Positions 1 to 6,905 of a stretch of DNA of 64,000 nt are shown here, piece by piece (the stretch's first letter is position 1; each line of letters opens with the position of its first letter). Made by a program: the position numbers and the translations under genes. A model generated the notes under the pieces. That model saw nothing but the letters and a program-made list of their open reading frames with translations. It did not search any database and was not told the DNA's origin. Source of the DNA: Sphingomonas sp. QA11. GTDB lineage: Bacteria > Pseudomonadota > Alphaproteobacteria > Sphingomonadales > Sphingomonadaceae. The DNA lies in the NCBI RefSeq assembly GCF_028473665.1, contig NZ_CP098774.1, forward strand, positions 2,666,001 to 2,730,000. The letters are read 5' to 3'.

Positions 1-2213
1 GGTCCGTCCTTCGTGTGGAGAAGCAGGCCGTTCTCGTCGATGTCGTGGAAAATGCCTGCCACCACGTCTTCAGACAAAGGGCCGGTTGAGACGGAGATCA
101 GTTGCCCGTGGCGATACGCGGCATTCAAATACGGCGTGCGAAGCGCGGCGAAACCGCCTGCTCTCCACATCTCGAGGCAGTCGAGAAAATTCCCTGTCAG
201 GATACCCAGTACCTGGTTCCTCTGTGCCGTGGCACCTTCCGCGCGGAGATCCGTAGCCGGGTACATCGTGCCGGTTTCCGGATGGCTGTTGACGTTGATC
301 CCGATGCCGACAGCCGCCCAGAGACGATTGGAAGCATGCGCCGTTTCGATCAGCACGCCGGATACCTTCCGTCCTTCTATCAACGTGTCGTTGGGCCATT
401 TTATCTGAACGGCCGCTTCGGGTGAAACAACGGCGCGCGCAGTCATCCAGACAGCCAGGGAACTCACAAAGACCAATCCGGTATAAGGGTGAATCTCATC
501 CGTGATATCGATCAGCATCGTCCAGTAGATATTACCTTCGGGGGAAATCCAGTTCCGCTTGTTCCGGCCCCGGCCGGCAGTCTGACGCTTTGCCCAGATG
601 AGGGTCGGCGAGGATGCCGCCCCACGAAGAAGTTCGATCGCGTCTGAATTGGTGCTGCCGGTCTCTTCCTTTTCAACGATCACAAGACCCACCGGGAATC
701 GCGGCGGTTCCTCAACGTGCGCGGTATCGCGATCCATATTTTCCTCCGGATTCCGGGCGCCGTCTTCTCGTACCGGCAGGTACCGCGCAATGATCTTCCC
801 CGTTTCCGTTTCTGGAAGGGTATCCACGATGCCAATAATCCTGGGCATCGCCAGACCGAGACGCGCGCGCCGCAAATCAGCCATAACATTCTCGGCGGAA
901 TTCGTCGAACCGGCAGCCAGGACAACGCTCGCAACGAACCGCTGCCCCTGTTCCGGGTCGGGAAACGCTCTCACGATCGCGTCGCTGACATAGTCAAGCC
1001 GAACCAGCGCTGCGCGAACCGTTTCGGCGCTGCAATTGACCCCGGAAATGACGGCGATGCCATCACTGCGTCCATACAGATGGAGGCACCCGTCCTCGTC
1101 CAACCACCCAACGTCGTTCATCGTTATGAAATCGCCGCGAGTTCGCGGTTCTGAGGCGTCGGCGCTTCCCGCTTCATAAGTGAAGGTCGGCATGTCGTCT
1201 GACCGAACGAAGACGACACCCTTGCTTCCCGCAGGGAGATTCGCGCCGGTTTCCAAGTCGCGGATCTCGATATCGACACCGACAAAAGGTTCTCCGACAC
1301 TGGTCGGCCGGCTCAGCCACACTGGCGTGTCGACCGACGTCATCATGCCGAACTCGGAACTCGCATAATATTCCCGGAAGATCGGCCCCCACCAATCTAT
1401 CATTCGCTCTTTCACATCCCTCGGGCATGCAGCGGCACCGTGAAGGACGAATTCCAGAGTGTTTGGATTCAGAAGGGTCCTCGCACCGTCTCCTAGTTCC
1501 AGCAACTTTCGCATCATGCGCGGTACGAGATGAAGGTGAGTCAGCGAGTGCTCGATAATGGCATCAAGCAGCGCATCTGCGCTGAAATCATCGAGGATGA
1601 CGAGTCTTTCGGCTCGATCCATTGATGCCAGAGCATGGTGCAACGGCGCCTGATGATAGAGCGGACCTGTCACGGCGGTCCGCATACCCTCGTCGATACG
1701 CCAGGATGACAGGAACCTCCTGTTACGAAGGTCAGCCATATCGGACGGAAGCGGTTGTCGTACCGTCGTCTTCGGCAGCGCAGTCGAACCCGACGTGAAG
1801 AAGCGGGACTCCGGAGAACGTTTGGGCGGCCGCTCCTCGCCCGGCCCCGCAGCACAGAGATCCTCCCAACCAAGCGAACTGTCGTCGCGCTTCCCGACGA
1901 GAATGACGCGTGCAACCCCGTCATATTCTGGCAGTTCACCGTTGCTCGTCACGATCGCGCCGAAATTTTCCCGCGTCAGCAACGCAACGAGGTCGGGTTC
2001 GGCCAGATGCGTGGAAATTGGAACCGGGACCGAACCGGCACCGCCTATGGCCCGATACGCCTCCAGGAATTCAGGACAATTTCGGAGCAATATTCCGATC
2101 CGGCATCCACCGCCAAAGCCTAGCGCCTCCAACCCCGCGCTTGCCCGCATCGTCCGGACAGCCCATTCGGAATCGCTGCGCTGGACGCCTTTGAAATGGA
2201 GCGTCGCAGCCAC
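1..2213 (-). CDS. Adenylating acyl-CoA-synthetase-like enzyme fused in frame to a biotin-protein ligase domain (3' end outside window)
   Basis: This frame stays open to the window edge, giving about 737 residues. Residues 1-490 are a complete ANL-superfamily enzyme: P-loop FTSGST at 139-144, YASSEFG at 283-289, NDVGWLDEDG at 366-375, hinge GRSD at 381-384 and the C-terminal catalytic TGK at 471-473. These enzymes make acyl-AMP and then acyl-CoA. From about 505 the same frame reads a biotin-protein ligase catalytic domain: GSTN at 519-522, QTAGRGR at 544-550, KWPND at 605-609, the lysine of RKVSG at 616, GIGINVN at 636-642, then the start of the small C-terminal domain. The usual N-terminal HTH of BirA is absent. 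Start chosen: GTG preceded by GAGG, because LHFKG and SDSEW just after it fit the family; two in-frame TGA codons lie just upstream. It follows the avidin-like gene by 64 bp. Substrate unknown; whether the protein works as one chain is inferred. Confidence 0.85.
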   Translation of the reverse strand, partial: MAATLHFKGVQRSDSEWAVRTMRASAGLEALGFGGGCRIGILLRNCPEFLEAYRAIGGAGSVPVPISTHLAEPDLVALLTRENFGAIVTSNGELPEYDGVARVILVGKRDDSSLGWEDLCAAGPGEERPPKRSPESRFFTSGSTALPKTTVRQPLPSDMADLRNRRFLSSWRIDEGMRTAVTGPLYHQAPLHHALASMDRAERLVILDDFSADALLDAIIEHSLTHLHLVPRMMRKLLELGDGARTLLNPNTLEFVLHGAAACPRDVKERMIDWWGPIFREYYASSEFGMMTSVDTPVWLSRPTSVGEPFVGVDIEIRDLETGANLPAGSKGVVFVRSDDMPTFTYEAGSADASEPRTRGDFITMNDVGWLDEDGCLHLYGRSDGIAVISGVNCSAETVRAALVRLDYVSDAIVRAFPDPEQGQRFVASVVLAAGSTNSAENVMADLRRARLGLAMPRIIGIVDTLPETETGKIIARYLPVREDGARNPEENMDRDTAHVEEPPRFPVGLVIVEKEETGSTNSDAIELLRGAASSPTLIWAKRQTAGRGRNKRNWISPEGNIYWTMLIDITDEIHPYTGLVFVSSLAVWMTARAVVSPEAAVQIKWPNDTLIEGRKVSGVLIETAHASNRLWAAVGIGINVNSHPETGTMYPATDLRAEGATAQRNQVLGILTGNFLDCLEMWRAGGFAALRTPYLNAAYRHGQLISVSTGPLSEDVVAGIFHDIDENGLLLHTKDG
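742..747 (-). promoter_or_regulatory. Internal Shine-Dalgarno before an in-frame ATG at the fusion junction
   Basis: GGAGGA lies 4 bases before an in-frame ATG (737-735) exactly where the adenylating domain ends and the ligase domain begins. It could drive separate translation of a free ligase of about 245 or more residues (MDRDTAHVEEPP...). This site decides whether the locus makes a fusion, two proteins or both. Confidence 0.5.
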
Positions 2214-2277
2214 ATCAACCTCGGCGTTTCAGGATCATCTTGCATCGCCTCCGGGACGAATCCGGCCAGTCGCGGAT

Positions 2278-2754
2278 TCATTTAGTGACGAGCACGTCGA
2301 ACTCGGGATCGTTCGACAATTTGCGGAATCGATCTTCCCCTGACCAGGCGATCACCCATCCATATTGCTCCTCCTCCTCACCCGTCCGAAGATCGGGCAC
2401 GAGGTGCCAGAGCGTCTTGAGCTCTTCCTTGGCGGGATTTTCGGAGGTCGGCAGAATTTGGCCCGCCCAGGCGACCAGCGAATGCTTGTCGTCATCCTCT
2501 TCGCCATGTGGCACATAGCGATAGCTCACGGTGAACACGATCTGATCTGCGGTGACGAACCCTGTCACCGGGAACCTCTCCTTAAGAGGAACCGACCCCT
2601 TCGCGGTCTGGTATAGCCCGGCGACGCGATAATGCTCTGTGCCCGACCCTCCTGGGACGACCACGGAAATAATATGCTCGATTCTCAAAAGTGACCCAAG
2701 CTCGTTTTGCCAAGTTCCGGTCCAGCGAACCCCCGCCACTGACAATGCAGTCAT
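2278..2754 (-). CDS. Avidin/streptavidin-family biotin-binding protein, no signal peptide
   Basis: The 158-residue product aligns by eye with streptavidin. It has GTWQNELGS at 13-21 (streptavidin GTWYNQLGS, with the biotin-ureido Asn and Ser kept), GLYQT at 46-50 (Tyr plus Ser/Thr), SLVAWAGQ at 92-99 (Trp of W92), TLWHL at 114-118 (W108, L110), a Trp at 133 for the inter-subunit W120, and GEDRF at 139-143 (D128). Two pocket positions differ: the W79 equivalent is Tyr78 and the T90 equivalent is Val94. Known avidins bind biotin as tetramers or dimers and are mostly secreted. This protein starts directly with the barrel and shows no signal peptide, so it is probably cytoplasmic. The ATG has GGAGG 6 bases upstream. 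It is the first gene of a probable operon with the ligase fusion. The family call is strong; affinity is unknown. Confidence 0.85.
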   Translation of the reverse strand: MTALSVAGVRWTGTWQNELGSLLRIEHIISVVVPGGSGTEHYRVAGLYQTAKGSVPLKERFPVTGFVTADQIVFTVSYRYVPHGEEDDDKHSLVAWAGQILPTSENPAKEELKTLWHLVPDLRTGEEEEQYGWVIAWSGEDRFRKLSNDPEFDVLVTK

Positions 2755-3105
2755 CCAATCCTCCGATGTTATCGAGATCGACGTTGCCAGTTATGAACAG
2801 CGCGCCAGTGAAGCACAATGATCGCAGCACAAATCTACGACAAATTCGCAAAGATAATACTCCATTTTGGTTTGTTTTGTCACCAATTTCGATATCTATT
2901 CAATATATCTGAAATAATTCTTCGATTATCAATAATTTATCCATCGCAATATTTGGCACGACAGTTTGCCAGTGACGTTACCTCCTCCCGAATCCGGCAT
3001 GCCCCGATTGTCTCGGCCGCGCCGGTCTTCCGAATGCCGCCGCGCCCATGGAAATCCATTCCCGCGTTCCTCATATGACGGGTGCCGCTAGAGAGGGATC
3101 ACCCC
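2755..3105. other. Intergenic region between avidin-like gene and FrnE-like gene; GC boundary
   Basis: The left part (2760-2960) is strikingly AT-rich and the right part returns to high GC, so the edge of an acquired segment probably lies near 2940-3000. The minus strand has a 40-codon open frame (3059-2937, MDFHGRGGIRKTG...) preceded by GAGGAA. It begins in high-GC sequence and ends in AT-rich sequence, as a gene 5' end truncated by the junction might. I do not recognise it. Confidence 0.4.
2902..2932 (-). promoter_or_regulatory. Candidate promoter of the avidin/ligase operon
   Basis: In a very AT-rich stretch (13 G/C in the 60 bases 2881-2940), TTGATA (2932-2927) is followed after 19 bases by TATATT (2907-2902). 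The spacing is longer than ideal, so this is a weak sigma-70 call. It would leave a leader of about 150 bases before the avidin-like start. Confidence 0.3.
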
Positions 3106-3753
3106 ATGCCCCGCCCGATGAAGATCGATTTCGTGTCAGACGTCTCCTGCCCGTGGTGCATCATCGGGCTTCGCGGGCTTGAGGAAGCGCTGGCGCGGAC
3201 CAGCGACCTGATCGATGCACATATCACCTTCCAGCCCTTCGAACTCAATCCGGCCATGCCGCCCGAGGGCCAGAACATCGTCGAGCATGTCGCGGAGAAA
3301 TACGGCTCGACGCCCGAGCAGTCGGCTGCCAACCGCGAGATGATCCGGGCCCGCGCCGCCGAACTCGGCTTCACCATGCGCGGCACCGACCGGAGCCGCA
3401 TCTACAACACGTTCGACGCGCACCGCCTGCTTCACTGGGCAGAGATGGAAAGGCGTCAGCCGGCGCTGAAGCGCGCGCTGTTCGACGCCTATTTCACTGA
3501 CCAGCAGGACCCGTCCAACCATGACGTGCTGGTCGCCGCGGCGGAAAAGGCAGGCCTCGATCCCGACGCCGCGCGCGAGGTCCTCGCCTCCGGGCGCTAT
3601 GCGGAAGAAGTGCGCCAGGCCGAGCAGCTCTGGCAATCGCGCGGAATCAGCGCGGTGCCCGCCATCGTCATCGACGATCGCTATCTCATCTCCGGCGGCC
3701 AGCCGCCCGAGGCATTCGAGCAGGCGCTGCGCCGGATCGCAACCGAGGCATGA
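3106..3753 (+). CDS. DsbA-family oxidoreductase (FrnE/polyketide-isomerase type)
   Basis: The 215-residue protein is a thioredoxin-fold enzyme of the FrnE branch, with the redox motif CPWC at residues 15-18 right after the first beta strand, a long helical insert, and the cis-proline region GISAVPAIVIDD near the C-terminus before a closing SGGQPPEAFEQALRR helix. FrnE relatives carry out dithiol/disulfide exchange in the cytoplasm and are linked to oxidative-stress tolerance. No signal peptide is seen. The start at 3106 is preferred over an upstream GTG (3082) because GAGAGGGA precedes it at good spacing. It is transcribed away from the avidin-like operon and is probably unrelated to it. The physiological substrate is not visible. 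Confidence 0.85.
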   Translation: MPRPMKIDFVSDVSCPWCIIGLRGLEEALARTSDLIDAHITFQPFELNPAMPPEGQNIVEHVAEKYGSTPEQSAANREMIRARAAELGFTMRGTDRSRIYNTFDAHRLLHWAEMERRQPALKRALFDAYFTDQQDPSNHDVLVAAAEKAGLDPDAAREVLASGRYAEEVRQAEQLWQSRGISAVPAIVIDDRYLISGGQPPEAFEQALRRIATEA

Positions 3754-4130
3754 CAGGCTATCTCACCAGTCAAACGAAGGATAGTAGACCATCCGGGCGT
3801 CACCTCGGTCATCTGTCCGTGAACAGAAGCGTCACCGGTCTTCCCGGAACTTCAGGATCATTGGACATGGCTCTCGATATCGACAGGCTGGCTGGCCCCG
3901 AGTCGCTCCAGGAAAATGAACCGGGGGTGAGCGGGCGGAAAAAGAGGCATAGGACCGATCCGAGATCAATTCCGGCCCGGCCCGTCTTTGGAAAAAGTCA
4001 AGACGTTGATTATCAATGATTTTTAACGAACATCGTGCGATACGACCGCGAAACGTTTCGGACTGCTCCCGATCCGGCACAGCCGGCGGCAACGTCCCGT
4101 CGCGAATCTCCTGCCCAAGATTAACATTCT
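3754..4130. other. Intergenic region, no gene recognised
   Basis: No frame here has convincing coding character on either strand. The right half (about 3995-4025) is locally AT-rich. The promoter described next lies at the right edge. Nothing else is supported. Confidence 0.5.
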
Positions 4131-4159
4131 TTGGACTTCGGCGTGGTGAAGAATATATG
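4131..4159 (+). promoter_or_regulatory. Sigma-70-like promoter just upstream of the inositol operon
   Basis: TTGGAC (4131-4136), a 17-base spacer and TATATG (4154-4159) make a good vegetative promoter. The expected transcription start falls at about 4166-4168, on or next to the ATG of the first gene, and no Shine-Dalgarno sequence precedes that ATG. The operon may therefore start as a leaderless mRNA. Confidence 0.45.
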
Positions 4160-4167
4160 ACGTCGAC

Positions 4168-5052
4168 ATGACAACGCCTCCACCGGACGGGTCGCGGGAT
4201 CGCCGGATAGAGGATCCTACCAACCTCTGGATCATCCACCCTGCCGGGCGCGCCCTTCTGCCCTGGGCGGTGGAACATCGTGTCTCCGCCAACTTGGTTT
4301 CGGTGGTCGGGCTTGGCCTCGGCATCCTCGCCGCTTCGGCCTATGCCCAATGGCATGACTGGCGCTTCGCCCTGGTCGGTCTCGCCCTTTCGATCGGCTG
4401 GCTGATCGCTGACGGACTCGACGGTATGGTCGCCCGCGCGACCAATACCGCCAGCGCGGTCGGACGCGTCCTCGACGGCGTGTGCGATCACGGCGTGTTC
4501 ATCCTGATCTATGTCGTCATCGCCACCTCGATCGGGACCGGCGAAGGCTGGGCCTGGGCCTTGGGCGCGGGGGCGGCCCATGCCGTCCAGTCAAGCCTGT
4601 ACGAGGGCGAGCGTGCCCGCTTCCACCGGCGTGCGCGGGGGCTATCGCGCGGACCCGCCTTGCCCGCATCGGGCAACCCGGTGGTGCGTGGCTATGACTC
4701 ACTCGCCACCTGGATCGACCGGGTCTCCACCCGCTTCGACAGCCTGTTCGATGACCGAACCATCGCCCTGCGGCTCGCCGCCGCCTATGCCGCCCGTGCC
4801 GCCGCGCCGATGCGGCTGATGATCCTGCTGACGGCCAATGTCCGGGTTTACGCGATTTTCCTCGCGTGCCTTGCCGGTGATCCGCGCTGGTTCTGGTGGT
4901 TCGAACTCGTACCTTTGTTTATCGTCACCATCATCGGCATCGCCTGGCATCGCCAGGTCGAGTCCTCTTTGTTGAGTCAATTCTCGGCCGCCACCCCCGT
5001 GACGGCAGTTCCTTCATTCTCTTTTCACTCCAAGGATAGCAATCGACCATGA
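4168..5052 (+). CDS. CDP-alcohol phosphatidyltransferase family membrane enzyme
   Basis: This 294-residue multi-pass membrane protein carries the complete CDP-alcohol phosphotransferase signature: D82-x2-D85-G86-x2-A89-R90-x8-G99-x3-D103-x3-D107. Family members transfer a phospho-alcohol from a CDP-alcohol to an acceptor at the cytoplasmic face of the membrane. The next two genes overlap it and would make inositol-1-phosphate and a nucleotide-activated inositol. The simplest reading is that this enzyme condenses CDP-inositol with a lipid or inositol-phosphate acceptor, as in archaeal/thermophile di-inositol-phosphate synthases, or makes a phosphatidylinositol-type lipid. The stop overlaps the next start (ATGA), implying translational coupling. 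The fold is certain; the acceptor is inferred. Confidence 0.85.
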   Translation: MTTPPPDGSRDRRIEDPTNLWIIHPAGRALLPWAVEHRVSANLVSVVGLGLGILAASAYAQWHDWRFALVGLALSIGWLIADGLDGMVARATNTASAVGRVLDGVCDHGVFILIYVVIATSIGTGEGWAWALGAGAAHAVQSSLYEGERARFHRRARGLSRGPALPASGNPVVRGYDSLATWIDRVSTRFDSLFDDRTIALRLAAAYAARAAAPMRLMILLTANVRVYAIFLACLAGDPRWFWWFELVPLFIVTIIGIAWHRQVESSLLSQFSAATPVTAVPSFSFHSKDSNRP

Positions 5053-6137
5053 ACAGCATTCGGATCGCCCTGGTGGGCGTAGGCAACTGCGCAAGCTCGC
5101 TGGTGCAAGGCCTGGAGCATTATCGGGACGGTGCCAACGACAATGTCGGCCTGATGCACTGGGAACTCGGCGGCTACCGTCCGAGCGATATCCAGGTTGT
5201 CGCCGCCTGGGACGTCGACAAGCGCAAGGTCGGCCGCGACGTGGCCGAGGCGATCTTCGCCAAGCCCAATTGCACCGCGATCTTCTCGCCGGTGGTCAAG
5301 CCGACCGGCACCAAGGTGAAGATGGGCAAGATCCTCGACGGCTTCGCCGAGCATATGGCTGATTATCCCGACGACCGCACCTTCCTGCTCGCCGACATCG
5401 CCGAGCCGACGAAGGATGAGGTGGTCGCCGAGCTGAAGGCTTCGGGCACCGACGTGCTGATGAACTATCTCCCCGTCGGCTCGCAGCAGGCGAGTGAATT
5501 CTATGCCGAATGCGCGCTCGAGGCGGGCGTTGCCTTCGTCAACAACATCCCGGTGTTCATCGCCAGCAACCCGGAATGGGCGCAGCGCTTCACCGACGCG
5601 AACGTGCCGATCATCGGCGACGACATCAAGGCGCAGCTCGGCGCGACGATCGTCCACCGCGTGCTGACCGATCTCTTCGCCAAGCGCGGCGTGAAGCTCG
5701 ATCGCACCTATCAGCTCAACACCGGCGGCAACACCGACTTCCTCAACATGTCGAACCGCAAGCGGCTCGCCTCGAAGAAAGTCTCAAAGACCGAAGCCGT
5801 CCAGTCGGTCGCGGCCGAGCGGCTCGAGGACGAGAACATTCATGTCGGCCCCTCCGACTATGTCGCGTGGCAGAACGACAACAAGATCTGCTTCCTGCGC
5901 ATGGAAGGCCAGTTGTTCGGCGGCGTGCCGATGAACCTGGAACTGCGCCTGTCGGTCGAGGACAGCCCGAACTCGGCCGGTGTCGCGATCGACATGATTC
6001 GCTGCGCCAAGCTCGCGCTCGACCGCGGCCTGGGTGGTCCGATCGACGGTGCCTCGGCCTATTTCTGCAAGCATCCGCGCAAGCAGATGACCGACGACCT
6101 CGCCCAACTCGCGGTCGAGGAATTCATCGCGGCGTGA
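5049..6137 (+). CDS. ino1: myo-Inositol-1-phosphate synthase (archaeal/actinobacterial type)
   Basis: The 362-residue product matches the short prokaryotic inositol-1-phosphate synthase: NAD-binding VGVGNCASSLVQG at 9-21, NNIPVFIASNPEW, the active-site stretch LNTGGNTDFLNM, and the lysine-rich KRLASKKVSKTEAV. It converts glucose-6-phosphate to 1L-myo-inositol-1-phosphate using NAD+. It sits between the CDP-alcohol transferase and the nucleotidyltransferase with 4-base overlaps at both ends (ATGA, GTGA), so the three are co-translated. Inositol synthesis is uncommon in proteobacteria outside sphingolipid-making and some other lineages. Confidence 0.92.
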   Translation: MNSIRIALVGVGNCASSLVQGLEHYRDGANDNVGLMHWELGGYRPSDIQVVAAWDVDKRKVGRDVAEAIFAKPNCTAIFSPVVKPTGTKVKMGKILDGFAEHMADYPDDRTFLLADIAEPTKDEVVAELKASGTDVLMNYLPVGSQQASEFYAECALEAGVAFVNNIPVFIASNPEWAQRFTDANVPIIGDDIKAQLGATIVHRVLTDLFAKRGVKLDRTYQLNTGGNTDFLNMSNRKRLASKKVSKTEAVQSVAAERLEDENIHVGPSDYVAWQNDNKICFLRMEGQLFGGVPMNLELRLSVEDSPNSAGVAIDMIRCAKLALDRGLGGPIDGASAYFCKHPRKQMTDDLAQLAVEEFIAA

Positions 6138-6841
6138 TCGACACAGCGATCCTGCTCGCAGCCGGCGAAGGCAGCCGGCTGCGGGCGCTGGCCCCCTACA
6201 AGCCGCTCTGCGTGGTGGCGGGCAAGACCTTGCTCGAACACGCCATCACCGGCTTTGCCGCGGCGGGCATCCGCCGCGTGATCGTCGTGCTCGGCTATGG
6301 CGCCGACGCCATCACCGCCAGCCTTGCCACGCGCGACTGGCCGGTGACAGTCGAGACGGTCATGTCGGCCGATTACCGCAAGCCCAACGGCGTGTCCGTT
6401 CTCGCCGCGGAGGCGGCAACTCAAGGCGGCGAAGCGCTGCTGGCGATGTGCGACCATCTGGTCGATCCGGCCCTGTACCGTCGCCTCGCCACGGTCGGCG
6501 CTCAGGGGGGCCTCACCCTCGGCATCGACCGGCTGCTCGAACAGGAAGCGGTCGACATGGAGGACGTCACGCGGGTCGAGACCAGCGGCAACTCCATCGT
6601 CGCGATCGGCAAGGGCATCGATATATTCGATTGCTTCGACACCGGCGTCTTCGCGATCGGCCCCGCCCTGTTCGAGGCGCTGAAGCGTTTCGACGCGCCC
6701 TCGCTCAGCGCGGGCGTCGGCTATCTCGCCGGCCAGGGCCTCGCGCATGTCGCTGACTGCACCGGGATTACCTGGATCGATGTCGACGATCCCAAGGCGC
6801 ATGTCCTCGCGGAACGCTGGGCCTGCGCCCTGGCCGCCTGA
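6134..6841 (+). CDS. Nucleotidyltransferase, probable CTP:inositol-1-phosphate cytidylyltransferase
   Basis: The 235-residue protein has the nucleotidyltransferase signature LLAAGEGSRL near the N-terminus, KPL downstream, the NGVSVLAAEAA substrate loop and the metal-binding MCDH, which resembles the MSDH of archaeal inositol-1-phosphate cytidylyltransferases. It would activate the product of the preceding gene to CDP-inositol for the CDP-alcohol transferase upstream. The GTG start overlaps the preceding stop as GTGA and places the first beta strand (VIDTAILLAAG) right at the N-terminus. A generic sugar-1-phosphate nucleotidyltransferase role cannot be excluded from sequence alone. Confidence 0.8.
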   Translation: MIDTAILLAAGEGSRLRALAPYKPLCVVAGKTLLEHAITGFAAAGIRRVIVVLGYGADAITASLATRDWPVTVETVMSADYRKPNGVSVLAAEAATQGGEALLAMCDHLVDPALYRRLATVGAQGGLTLGIDRLLEQEAVDMEDVTRVETSGNSIVAIGKGIDIFDCFDTGVFAIGPALFEALKRFDAPSLSAGVGYLAGQGLAHVADCTGITWIDVDDPKAHVLAERWACALAA

Positions 6842-6905
6842 GCGCTTCCGCGACGAAAGCACATCAGGCTCGCACTGGCGCCGCGACCGGTGATGCGTCA
6901 GAACA

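Noticed and set aside
5510..6841. 443-codon frame covering the nucleotidyltransferase
   Set aside because: The first 208 codons are an out-of-frame shadow of ino1; the real gene starts at GTG 6134.
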